Source: Setaria digitata (lineage: Eukaryota > Nematoda > Chromadorea > Rhabditida > Setariidae). Taken from it: a stretch of DNA of 64,000 bases. The translations under genes and the position numbers were made by a program. The notes beneath the pieces are model-generated. The model ran no database searches, was not told the origin of the DNA, and saw nothing but the letters and a program-made list of their open reading frames with translations. The DNA is taken from contig RCAB01000118.1 of assembly GCA_003640385.1 (NCBI GenBank), positions 1-64,000 of the forward strand. Direction: 5' to 3'. This document shows positions 26,601 through 36,852 of this stretch, one piece after another. How positions within the stretch are numbered: the stretch's first letter is position 1; the number at the start of each line of letters is the position of its first letter.

Positions 26601-29600
26601 AGTAGTGATAAAGATCATGAGTTATCGCAAAACTGATATATATATATGTAATTTCTTATCACCATAAAATAACATAGGAAGTAAAAAAGGCAAAAAATAT
26701 GAAATTAGTTACATTTATTAGTATTTGTTATCACGGGACTGTTACATTTTGCGTAACTATCAGTCTAACAGGGGACTCCTACATGGTACATTAATTTCTG
26801 TTACATTACGATCAGATTATGTGATCGGGACTGATTCAGGCTCATTTACAAATTTTATTAAATTCATTTCGGTTAGGCATAAGATTCTCATAATACTTAA
26901 ATTGGAACCGATTTGTTTATTATTTTTTAGCATAAAATTTACAAGTAACAATGAATATATTCACAGAAGAATAAAATATATTTGGAAGAAACGATTTGCC
27001 ATTTTTGTAATACAACTTCGATATTGCTAGATAGCAGGAAAAATAAAGCTTGGAAAAGAAAAAACTATAAAAAAATAGTGCATTTTCTTTCTTTTTTTTT
27101 CTAAAAAAAAAAAAAAAAGGAAAAAAAGTATCATTTTATAAGGATTTGCTATTGTTACCTGATAAATATGAACTTGTGTTTGGAAAAAGTTTTCAACTTG
27201 CAGAAAAAAAAGATGCAAGAAAAATAGCTAAATGAAAAAAAAAAAGAGAGAATAAAGAAAAATAAAATGAATTAATAGAAAAAAGCAAGCGGAATTAAAG
27301 GATTAAAGGATAAATTATATCGCATAGCATACTTTTGATATTATTTTAAATTTTGATTAAAATTTCAGATAGAAAATAGAGATCACCAACAGCATACGCA
27401 AAATGATGATTTGGTATCTGTCAGAAGTGATGGTTTACAGGGTACTACGCCAAGTTTCGGTTTAGGTTTCTTTCAGTTTCCGATTTCCGTTTACGAAATT
27501 TGATTTTAGAAGAAAAAGAAAAAAGAAAAAAACCAGGACTATATAATTTTTACAGGGCAGCACTAATTAATTATGCTAAATTTAGTTAAAATTAATATTA
27601 TTGTACGAGCGGACTATGAGATTTTTTCTCATTTATATGTTTATTTATTTGTTTATTAAATTAATATTAGCGTAGAGGCATACTATTTAGATTTTGTTTT
27701 TTCATATTTAATTAATAAATTAATATTATCTTACAGGCTTACTCTTTAGATTTTTTTTGTATTTATTAAATTACTTATTTATTTATTTATTTAGTTATTT
27801 ATTTGTTCATTCATTTGTTTGCTTGTTTATTCATTTATTTATTATTTATTTACTGTTCATCATTTATTTGTTTATCATTTATTTGTTTATCCTTTATTTA
27901 TTTATCATTTATTTATTTATCATTTATTTGTTTATCAATTATTTATTTATCATTTATTTATTTATCATTTATTTATTTATCATTTATTTGTTTATCAATT
28001 ATTTATTTATCATTTATTTATTTACATATCATTTATTTATTTAATTTATTTTTGACTCCATTTCTAAAATTGTGTTAAATTTTTAAAATTTTGAATAGAA
28101 TGAAAAAAATGATTTCAAGGTCGCAATTATCACCGAAATCCTCCATCATTTATGCGTCATGGTATTGGCATGAATCACGCTCAACAAACTACAAGGTGAA
28201 ATGGAATTACAAATTCATTCAAATTTATTTTATTTCAATTTATCAAATTGGAACTTTCAATAACTAAATCAGTACTTTGATTATTTCAATTTTTAATTTT
28301 CAGATTCATTTTTTCTTCTTCTTTCTCTTGTAGCAGAAAAAAAAATCCGCAAAATAATAGCGCTAATTAATTATGCAGAGGAAAATGTTAGACTGTTAAA
28401 AATTGAAATGAGAATTAAAAATATTTGTTTGGATAATAAGCAATATTAAAATTTTCGATTTTCCGCCTATTAATAAAACGAATTTCCTTTTTGCTTTTTA
28501 AATTTCCGGATTCAGTTGCATTCAAATACATTTTAGTTTCCGTATGAGGAAAGAAAAGGAGAAAAGAAATGAAAAAATATATGCCTTAACGATAATGTTA
28601 TTTTATAAAGAAAATTATTTCATTAAATTTTACGAAAGTTAGCTATTGCTCATTTTTTTCATTCACTGTTCAATTTTTAAAAGTAAAATAAGAAAAAAAT
28701 CTAGCAACCATTAATTTATGGGAGAAAATTTTAAATAAAAGGAATGAGAATATTAAGTTGAAATTTGATAAAAAAGAAAAAAGAAGGAAACAATGCTAGT
28801 TTTATTATGAGTGAGATAAATAGAGTAAAAATTTTTGAAATTTTTAATTTGTTAAAATGCTGGTAAAGTTTTTAGAATGGCAAAGACTTATACAAGCTAG
28901 AGGAGAGTGCCATATAAGCTGAAATTAAAGTCCCAAGTTCGAGTTAAAACCAGCCTAAATTTCAACTGTAAATGAGTTAGTAATAGGTCGGCAGGAGTTA
29001 CAGGTAGATTAAAATTTGGAACTCGATTAAAATTAGTTTCGAGACACTTCGAGACAAGTTAGAATTATGTTAAAGGTAAGTCAGGACCAGATCTAGACTG
29101 CGCTGAGCGTGTGAGTTCAAGTTAAATTAGACCAAACTGAGATCCAAAGTTAGAGCTGATTTAATTTTTCATTAAAATATAAGGTAAACTGAAATCACTT
29201 ACATTTGATTAAAAAATTCACCGTAATCGTTAATTTCATAAATAAATAAAAACTGAATTAAAAATTGTTTAATAGCAATTACAAAATTAAATTTCACGAA
29301 TTTCTGCAAACAAAAACTAACTTATGGAAAGTTAATTTAAAATAATTAGTTTGGTATGATTCTAATTATGTTCTAATTTATTTATTTTTCGATTTAATAA
29401 AACAAAAACAACATTTATAAGTCGTCTTTAGGTTGAAAATTTTTAATTTAACTTTCTCACAATACAAAAAGAAGAAAAAATTAGTGGGTAAATTCACAAT
29501 TATTTCTTTCTTTAAAGAAATGCTAGTGAAATAAACGGAAAATTTTTAATTAAAAAAAAATTATTATTCGAAAATTTCCGAAAAAAAAAAGCTTTAAAAA

Positions 29601-29748
29601 AATGATTAATTTCAGGTTAATGGCTGATCAAGATAGCGGGGTAGTAAAACATCAAGTACCACATATAATAACGGATCCACCAAGTAGTGAAGCCAGCACA
29701 CCACCTGCTAAAGTACCTGAATTGATTAAAGGTGCAATGGAAATGTGA
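1428..29748 (+). CDS. Unrecognised single-pass membrane protein, 3' part of gene (5 exons)
   Basis: Proposed exons are 1428-1610, 25845-26052, 27369-27459, 28120-28195 and 29616-29748, ending in TGA. The phases agree at every junction (2, 0, 1, 2) and give about 229 residues, with the 5' end missing. In order: an acidic, proline-containing N-terminal segment; a membrane helix at about residues 85-107, starting ICFIALTVTGYVV; a strongly basic stop-transfer RRNRRQR; and a polar, Ser/Pro/His/Gln-rich tail ending KGAMEM. The basic cluster after the helix suggests the tail faces the cytosol. I know no family with this sequence, so no function is assigned. The first intron, about 24.2 kb, is very long for a nematode. 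Exon 1 may therefore belong to another isoform or gene, with a short form starting at the ATG at 25867. Exons 2-5 are more secure than their link to exon 1. Confidence 0.6.
3241..3272. repeat. (CT)n microsatellite
   Basis: About sixteen uninterrupted CT units follow a poly-T run. On this strand the tract is pyrimidine-only and lies inside the long intron. Confidence 0.95.
4655..4655. other. Single N after a long poly-T
   Basis: One unresolved base follows a run of about thirty T. Unlike the other four N positions I see no flanking duplication here. Confidence 0.9.
8802..8995. repeat. Thrice-repeated GGATAATATATTCTA motif
   Basis: The 15-base string GGATAATATATTCTA, or with GG in a slightly different context, occurs near 8803, 8949 and 8980. 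The last two copies are almost adjacent and directly precede the long TA-rich inverted repeat. The arrangement resembles a decayed tandem or mobile-element remnant. No open frame is associated. Confidence 0.6.
8994..9123. repeat. Long TA-rich inverted repeat (about 130 bases)
   Basis: The left arm reads AATCAATTCAAATATATAT, then TTGAACTTATATATCTTATA. The right arm is its reverse complement: TATAAGATATATAAGTTCAA, then TATAT and TGAATTGATT. The arms meet at a short TA centre near 9050. The structure could extrude a cruciform or be the relic of a small inverted-repeat element. Length changes in the TA runs are likely, so exact arm ends are approximate. Confidence 0.8.
12520..12876. repeat. Direct duplication across a single N (assembly-type)
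   Basis: Bases 12520-12702 and 12704-12876 are near-identical direct copies, separated only by N at 12703. The left copy carries an extra AT-rich insert of roughly a dozen bases. The second copy continues into unique sequence. This is what results when overlapping contig ends are butted together, so the genomic copy is probably single. Confidence 0.85.
13783..13895. repeat. Two-copy direct repeat of about 39 bases
   Basis: Near-identical copies beginning TGCTGAAATTATTTCA and ending CGCCTTCTGT lie at 13783-13821 and 13857-13895, with one visible difference (A/G). The start-to-start spacing is 74 bases. No N is involved, so this looks like a genuine local duplication rather than a join artefact. 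Confidence 0.8.
25584..25598. repeat. Run of 15 consecutive C
   Basis: An uninterrupted 15-base C homopolymer follows a T run, about 260 bases upstream of exon A2. Long G/C homopolymers stand out in a genome otherwise dominated by A/T runs. Confidence 0.95.
25845..26052 (+). CDS. Exon A2: membrane-spanning exon, possible alternative start
   Basis: The acceptor TTTTTACAG precedes it and the donor TTTCAG|GTGTTA follows. After one base that completes the split codon it encodes 69 residues. These run from ESYKFIRMADDLHDVARY through the hydrophobic helix to CVRRNRRQRG and RTRGRWDFQ. An in-frame ATG at 25867 lies 22 bases after the acceptor. This is the layout expected of a trans-spliced nematode 5' end, so a 161-residue protein starting MADDLHDVARY is a real alternative to the longer model. 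Confidence 0.75.
27369..27459 (+). CDS. Exon A3: polar cytosolic segment
   Basis: The acceptor AAATTTCAG precedes it, and the donor is placed at TTTCG|GTTTAG. It encodes about 30 residues, including IENRDHQQHTQNDDLVSVRS, and starts in phase 0 directly after exon A2. The donor was chosen because it leaves one base that completes GGT with exon A4. Confidence 0.6.
27861..28040. repeat. 15-base minisatellite with 60-base higher-order period
   Basis: About eleven units of the 15-mer CATTTATTTATTTAT, with variants CATTTATTTGTTTAT and CAATTATTTATTTAT, are arranged head to tail. Bases 27901-27960 and 27961-28020 are identical, so four units form a 60-base higher-order repeat. Because 15 is a multiple of 3 and the unit has no stop on this strand, it gives long meaningless open frames of repeated YLFII/HLFIY type. 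It lies in the intron between exons A3 and A4. Confidence 0.95.
28120..28195 (+). CDS. Exon A4: Asn/His/Pro-rich segment
   Basis: The model starts after GATTTCAAG and ends at ACAAG|GTGAAA. With the incoming G it encodes GRNYHRNPPSFMRHGIG and MNHAQQTTR. An in-frame TGA lies just upstream, which forces the acceptor into a ten-base window and explains the slightly poor AAG acceptor. Two other frames were considered, but only this one matches both neighbouring phases. Confidence 0.55.
29616..29748 (+). CDS. Exon A5: C-terminal exon and stop
   Basis: The acceptor TTTCAG precedes it. After completing a split AGG codon it encodes 43 residues, from LMADQDSGVVKHQVPHIITD through PPSSEASTPPAKVPEL to KGAMEM and the TGA. 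The Ser/Thr/Pro-rich content fits a disordered cytosolic tail. No PDZ-type or other end motif is recognised. Confidence 0.7.
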
Positions 29749-31270
29749 CTTTAAAATTGTACATACCTACATGTATATATATATATAAATATATATATGT
29801 AATATTTCTTTTCTATTCATCATTTCCACCTGAATATTACTCGTTTTTTCTTTCCTTTTTCCTTTTTATATTTTTCAATTTCAAAATTTTTTGCTTTTCT
29901 CACTTTTAAATTTATTTGAATTTTACGATCTCTCAGTTTCGCTTTTTTCTTTTTTTTTTTCCTCTCTTAAAAAGACCCAGTAGAAAATCGTTTTAAAATT
30001 TTGATAAGCATTATTTATTTTGCATAAAAAAAATAAAACAAAATTTAACGCTGAAACAAATTTAGATCTTTTGCAATAGTTAGAAACAAATAGCAGTAAT
30101 TGGAGTTTTACTAACTGATGAAAAGAAATTGTCGCGAAAGGAAATTCGTTTTTTGCAATGAAATTTTTGCACTTTTTTTAAAGGATAACTATGCAGTCTA
30201 TGTTATTTCTTAAGCACTTATCTAAAATAGAATTTATAGTTAAATTTAAAGTAAATTCTGAATATTTATTAAAGAACCAAATTCTCATATTTTCACTGTT
30301 AGCGAATCATTAGTAAATTTATTTACCTGATAATTATTTCAGTTTGCTGAAATAGCTGGAGAAAATTTTTGGCGTAGTCCTGAAATAATAATTGCAAAAA
30401 TAGGTGATAAAAATAATATTAATTGAATTTGATAGTTTTTTTTTTTTTAGTTTAAAGGACAGTTTTGCACTTTCACGTTCACAAGTGAATAAATTATACT
30501 GAAATTTCTGGTTAAAATATTTCTGGCGTATATGAATAAATATTTATTATTAATTAACTCACAAAAAAAAAAAAATAGTCATTTTACATAATTCAATTAT
30601 GACGAGAAAGATGAGAAAACTTTTGATGCATGAAAATAAAAATGTCATAAACGCTACTATGATTTCTATTTCGCGCAAATGGCACCTATTTAAACATAAT
30701 TCACAATTCCATTACCATTATTGCTCATTTTTTTTTTTTTTTTTGGCAAATTTAGCTATTTAAAATTTAAAAAGAAAAAAATTTTCGCACATTTTGAAAT
30801 TTCCCATTATTACTTCTCAACAAATTGCTCTTTTTTCTCTATTCATTTTGTTTTGATTTTTCCAATTACTGAATAAAATGATTACTGGCAAAGCATATTA
30901 GATCTTATCATTTTGCTTCTTCATAGTATATTCATTATTACTGAGTAAGCAAAATGAAATTTTAAACTCATACAAATAAATAAACATATGCACATTTTTT
31001 AATAAGCATAACGTAGACAGACTGCATGGTTTATTACTTATTTTCCAAATTCTTAGAATACATGTCTTAGTGATTATTATCATTTTAACTTCTAACTGCT
31101 GATTTTCCCTATCAGCCAGGTTGATTAAAACCAGTGATTTGAAGTGAATTCCTGAAAATATTTCTTCCCTATCGATTAATTTCAGGACTGCAGGAATGTA
31201 TTATTTTCGAAAGTTATCCTAGCGGAGTAAATTGATCACTGATTGTTAATGGTACTTATTTTACGCATCA

Positions 31271-31721
31271 CTGATGCAAAAAAAAAAAAAAGTAAATAAA
31301 TAAATTTTAGAAGCATAACTATTTAAATCTTATCAACTGGACTGATTAAAATTGATGATTAGAATAAATAATTGATTATTTAAAAGTCCTTTACACACCT
31401 TTTCTTTTTTTTTTTTTTTTTTTTTTTTTTGGAAACGCTAATAAACAATTAAATTAAGCAAGCGGTAGACGCTTATATGCATCAATTTTTTTTTTNCTGA
31501 TGCAAAAAAAAAAAAAAGTAAATAAATAAATTTTAGAAGCATAACTATTTAAATCTTATCAACTGGACTGATTAAAATTGATGATTAGAATAAATAATTG
31601 ATTATTTAAAAGTCCTTTACACACCTTTTCTTTTTTTTTTTTTTTTTTTTTTTTTTGGAAACGCTAATAAACAATTAAATTAAGCAAGCGGTAGACGCTT
31701 ATATGCATCAATTTTTTTTTT
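31271..31721. repeat. 225-base direct duplication across a single N (assembly-type)
   Basis: Bases 31271-31495 and 31497 to about 31721 are direct copies starting CTGATGCAAAA and ending in ATGCATCAA plus poly-T, split by N at 31496. Both copies contain a long T run, which is where an assembler would be expected to fail. The genomic copy is probably single. Confidence 0.88.
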
Positions 31722-32790
31722 TCGTCTTATTTTCACTCATTCTTTTCTTTTTGAGTAAAAATATTCTAAATTCCAATTTTGGTTTAATTTTAGACGCTTC
31801 CAAGTTGTTAATTGCCATCTTTTCTTTTTTTTTTTTTTTTTTTTTTAACTAAAATACGAAATAGTTTACTTTTTTGCAATATTCAGTACTGATTTTTAAT
31901 TTTCTTCGCTTTTTTCTTTTTTACTTCAAAATTTATTTCCAAATCAACAAAATAGTTATTGCACAGATGATATTTTATCAATCTGTCCATGCATACACAT
32001 ATCGAGTGCCTTAATGAAATGTAAGTCTTCATTAAATTGATTAATATGATAATTATGCTTCTTATCATCGATTATACCTATGCTTCATTAATGTGAATAA
32101 TGATGGTTCGCTGATATTAATGATGTTATACTTTTCTTTTCATTTTTCTTTTTATATTTTTTGTAACTGATAAATGTAAAAATGAAAATTATAATAATCC
32201 TGATAAGAAATTATCACAGTGAAAGATGATTGTAATTTTGATCTAATACATTCATAGCGTTCATTAGTTACGGTATTAAATAGTGAAATCATAAGATTGC
32301 AAAAAAAAAAAAAAAAAGTAAAAAGTAATTTTGGTAGCTCAACGTATCAGTTGTTCATTTTATCAAATTTAAATTTTTATTGTGAAATTTCAACAAACAT
32401 TTGATGATGAATAGAGGAAAAGTTAATGGAAAAAAAAATAAAATTTGAATTTTCGATTAATTTTTAGTGACAAATTTAAATGATTACTTTAAAAGAGTTA
32501 AAAACAACAACTGATCAAATTAGAAATAATCATAATCAGTGTGTAATCATTTAATTATTAACATTTGATATGGCAGGCGACAAATCAATTTTGTTATAAT
32601 AAAATTAAAAATTTTTTTTCTTGGCTTTCAGCTTTCTAATTTGTTGCACTTATCTAATTAAGCATTTAAGGCTTGAAATTATCAAAAAAGCATTGTGATT
32701 CAGATCGCTTCAGTTTAATTTAAAAAGGAGAAGAAGAAAAAAAAAGTTATCACGGAAGAAAAATAAACCCAAGTTTAAAATTTAATTTAA

Positions 32791-32953
32791 AAAAGAAGTC
32801 CTAGGCTCAGGGTGAAATCGAAAATTTTGAAAATTAAATTTGAAATCCTCAAAATTAGCTTTTTATCACTTNAAAAGAAGTCCTAGGCTCAGGGTGAAGT
32901 CGAAAATTTTGAAAATTAAATTTGAAATCCTCAAAATTAGCTTTTTATCACTT
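32791..32953. repeat. 81-base direct duplication across a single N (assembly-type)
   Basis: Bases 32791-32871 and 32873-32953 repeat the sequence starting AAAAGAAGTCCTAGGCTCAG and ending TTTTTATCACTT. They have one visible mismatch (AAATCG/AAGTCG) and are split by N at 32872. The single mismatch could be allelic, meaning the two contigs came from different haplotypes. Confidence 0.85.
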
Positions 32954-35900
32954 TCAATTAACAGTTAATTTTAAAAAGTGATGCGAGCTATTTTTTTTTT
33001 TTTTGTTTTTAAATTTTAAAATTGCCCAAAATATTTCAGTTCTATCTGTCTTTGGGAATTTCAAATATTCGGAGTTTGCATATAAACATATTGACTATGT
33101 TAAATGGTGTAGTATTTTTTGTTAGGATAAACTAATTCAATTAAATTAGGATTAATTTACTAAGAACAAAAAATCAGCTACTGCCAAAAGGTGAATGGAA
33201 ATTAAGCCGTAAAAATGAGTAGTACTTTTGCTTTCAAATCCAAACAGCGAAAGTCAGATCGAGATCCGAGTCAGTTGAATGATTTAATGATTTACTTACT
33301 GGAACAAAAAAAAAAAAAGAAAAGAACTTGGAACAATGTTTCTAATTAGAATATATTTTGTTGTAATTAATGAATCGCAATTTATCATCACCGTTCATCA
33401 AATTATTTTGTGCAATTTTCGTATATTAAATTAATTAATCATGCCAGTTCATCAGACACTACTTAAACTAGGGTTAGATTAAGGTTAAATCAAGTTGTCC
33501 GGTAGCTTGGGCAACACCAGCACTATCTATTAATTAACGATTACTCCGGGAACAGATTAATATCTAGTTTTAGGAAAAATCCTATTAATGATAAGTTTGC
33601 AAATATTGTATCACAATTTTCATATTGTTTTTACTAATTTTATTACTAAAAATCAGTCATATTACTGTATCGGATTATTTAATAATATTAGTAAGACTAA
33701 AATTTCTTTTAATTTTTTTTTAATTAAGACATAAAAAATAGTTGAGAGTAAAACCGCAAGAAATATGCGATCAGATTCTGCCATGTAATTAATGTAAAGT
33801 TAAATTAACTTTGCTTCAATGAAAATTTTGATGATTTGCCACAGCTTTCATATTCTCATTTTTGATTAATTTAATTAATTTCAGAGGTTTCGAAACTTTT
33901 GTTTGAATAAATTTAAAGAAATAAATAAGGAAAAACAAAAAAAAAGAATTGATAAGACTCGGCGAAACAATTGCAAATGATGATTATTAATGATTATTAA
34001 GATGCAAAACAAAAAAAAAGAAAAACAAAGCTTAGTGAAGGAAAATGAAATTTTTTCTTATATTTCGGAAAAAATTTTTCTGTCAACTTTCTCGACATTC
34101 AATTCCAATTACCTTTTCAGGTAATTAGCCTTGAGACTACCAACGGTAAAATGATATTGTCTTGCAATATGACAAAGAATGAAAAAGTAATTGGAAAAAA
34201 CCAGAAGAAGGAAAAAGAAAAAAGAAAGACATAACAAAAAAGAAATCTTTGAAGAAGAAAATTGAAATTAATTAATAAATATCGTTTTCTAATGATTTTC
34301 ATATATCGATAAAAAAGAAAAAGAAAATTGAAAAAAAAAAGACGAAAAAGCGGAGAGTGAGAGTAACTAGTTTAAAATTTGGAAAAGTTTATTAATTAAA
34401 TGAAGTGGATAAGAAGTTTGAAGTTTTGTTTTTCCTCTTTTAAAAAAAACGTAAAATTAAAAAAAAAAAAAAAGAAAAAAAAAAGAAAGAAAAAATAACC
34501 TTTCTATGAATATTTCTGATGTGTTACATTTGAATTAAAATTTTAGTGCTTTCTTTTTTTTTCCAAAAAAATTTCTCTCGTTTTGTTTCAATTAATCTAA
34601 CAAGTAATCAATTAAATCTGAATCTTCAATTGAATTAAATTGCAAAATTTCTATCATTTAATTCAGCAGTCCACAGATAAAATTAGTATTTTTTAAACTT
34701 TTCCTCCGATTATCTAAACATTAATTCACCAATAAATTTTAAAATTTGAATAGTTAAGTTAACCCAATAATTAATTTAAGAAATATTCTTCGAGACACTT
34801 TATCCTCCCTGATAAGTGTTTTTATAGCTCATTAGATTTTAATTTCCTTTCTTTCTTTTCAGGTTACTTTTCGTTTTCCCATCATTATTTATCATTCCCT
34901 AATCATCCCTTCCTCTTCTCTTCAATCTTTACTGCAATAACTTTTTTTTTTTCAACAAGCTTTTGTCAACAGTTTTGTCGTGACATTTTTGTCAAATGAC
35001 AAACATTTTACGAATTTTTTTTTTTTTTTTTTCACTATATCATCGATAGTTGCAGCTTTTCTTTTCCTTCTCGTACAATATTGAAATATTTGCTTAAATT
35101 TTCATTTAGTTTGGTTTATTTACTTAAGCTTGAACTCAAATATGCTCGCTTAATTTCATCTTAAAATAATACTTTTAAATAGCAAAAAAAAAAAAGGTCA
35201 CAAAATACCTAAATATAATTGCTATTTCAGATAAAATACTTGTTATTTCGTTGCCTAAATCATATTTCATTTGTTTTTCCTTTTTTTTTTTTTTTCTTTC
35301 GTCTTCATTAATCATTTCGTACAATTAACAAATTCTTTGAAGAACTTTTCCATTACTTAGGCTTCTCTCCTCAATTTCTCCTCTTTTTTACGCTTCCCAA
35401 TAAACATCCTTCCCCAACTAATCGAGCAAATTTCCAAATTTACAGCTTAATTCTTTAAACATTTTTTCTTCAATGCCTAATTACTAATCTATTAAATGAT
35501 TATAAATTCTTTTTTAATTATCTCCACTGCTACAGTGATAAATGATAGAAATTTTTATCAAGCAAATAGATTTATGCATATAATATAATGAGCAAAGAAA
35601 GGGAGAGAGAAAAAAGTATTTCATACTTTGCTAGAGATATCAACGATAATACATGCAGCATTATCAAGCAACTGATTAAATAGCTTATCATCAGATGATA
35701 TGATGGTCGAGATTTTTCCAAACGATTGATTATATTTATGGAATTTCAATATAAACTTCAACAAACTTCAACTGTAGCATTTTTCCTTATAAAAAAAAAA
35801 AAAAAAAAAAGCAATATCCAGTTTTCCCTCTTTTTTTTTTTTTTTTTTTAATTTCTTATTAAAAATTTTAACAATATCAAAATTAAAAACGAATTTATAA

Positions 35901-36198
35901 ATTTATAGTTTAAAAATGAAATTATAAAATAAATCATTTAATGTAGAGAAATTATTTACTTTTTATGGCCAAGAAAATGAAAATTTGTAAAAAAAAAAAA
36001 AAGAAAAAAAATAGAAATGGTTATTTGCACTTCCTTATTTGACAATATTCATGCAAGAAAGGAAAGAAAGTGACAAAATAGTTTTTTTACGTTTCATTTA
36101 TTGCATCAAATTCATTTATCAGCAAATCTTTATGAAAGAAAAAACTTTTTAAAAATTTTTTTTTTTTTTAAATTTGCAATCTTTTATTCACTCTTAAC

Positions 36199-36352
36199 TG
36201 TACAAAATGTTGAATAAATTGATTGTGAACTTTTATTGTTTGATTAAACAATTAAATCAAATATTCTATTTTTCATTTTTCTTCAAATGTGCAAAATATT
36301 GACTGCATTAGTTGTGAGTTTTTATTGTTTGATCAAATAATTAAATCAAATA
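36199..36352. repeat. Imperfect two-copy repeat, period about 89 bases
   Basis: A segment starting TGTACAAAATGTTGA at 36199 is repeated as TGTGCAAAATATTGA at 36288. Each copy runs on through TTTTATTGTTTGAT and ATTAAATCAAAT. The copies have clearly diverged, so this duplication is older than the join artefacts elsewhere. Confidence 0.7.
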
Positions 36353-36730
36353 AATTTCCACAGTGATTTAAGAATTATGAATGGATGATAATAATGAATT
36401 TTGCTAAATATTTCATGCAAAATTTTTTGCCTTATAAAAATTTCAAATTTATGATTCGTTTCGCATATACAATAAATATTGTCATCATCTCAAATTAATT
36501 AATGAACGAATTAAAATTTATTACTTTCTCTCGTCACGTATAATAAACATTGCCTTCTTCACGTACGTGCTCTCCATCATCACAAGTAAAATGATCGAAT
36601 TAAAAAAATTTACAAATATCTTCTGTTTCAATTTGCTCAGACCTATTTTTTAAAAAAAAATATCTTTTGCCGATGATCGCATGGGAATTGAAATGTACAA
36701 TACTGATGAAATCAGTAAAATATTTTAGCC

Positions 36731-36852
36731 ATTTTTCAGATTCCAATTCAATCTTATCCGCTGCAACGTGTTTGTACTAGAAATTCTAGTACAAACACTT
36801 TCGTCACGCACGTGACGTGCTACACTACACATATACCTGAAATCTGAAAAAT
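36731..36852. repeat. Nested inverted repeat with 31-base central palindrome
   Basis: Outer arms ATTTTTCAGATT (36731-36742) and AATCTGAAAAAT (36841-36852) are exact reverse complements. Inside lies a near-perfect palindrome at 36768-36798: 15-base arms GTGTTTGTACTAGAA and TTCTAGTACAAACAC around a single A. A second small palindrome, TCACG-CA-CGTGA, lies near 36803-36814. The size and architecture resemble a small non-autonomous inverted-repeat element. No open frame is inside. Confidence 0.75.

Noticed and set aside
27861..28040. CRISPR-like direct repeats
   Set aside because: The units are contiguous 15-mers without unique spacers, in a eukaryotic intron.
27757..28078. Three overlapping long open frames of repeated YLFII/HLFIY
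   Set aside because: They are produced by the 15-base minisatellite, which is stop-free in all three plus-strand frames. There are no splice or domain signals.
36768..36798. Rho-independent terminator
   Set aside because: The palindrome is a good hairpin but this is nuclear nematode DNA with no upstream gene ending there. It is better treated as part of an inverted-repeat element.
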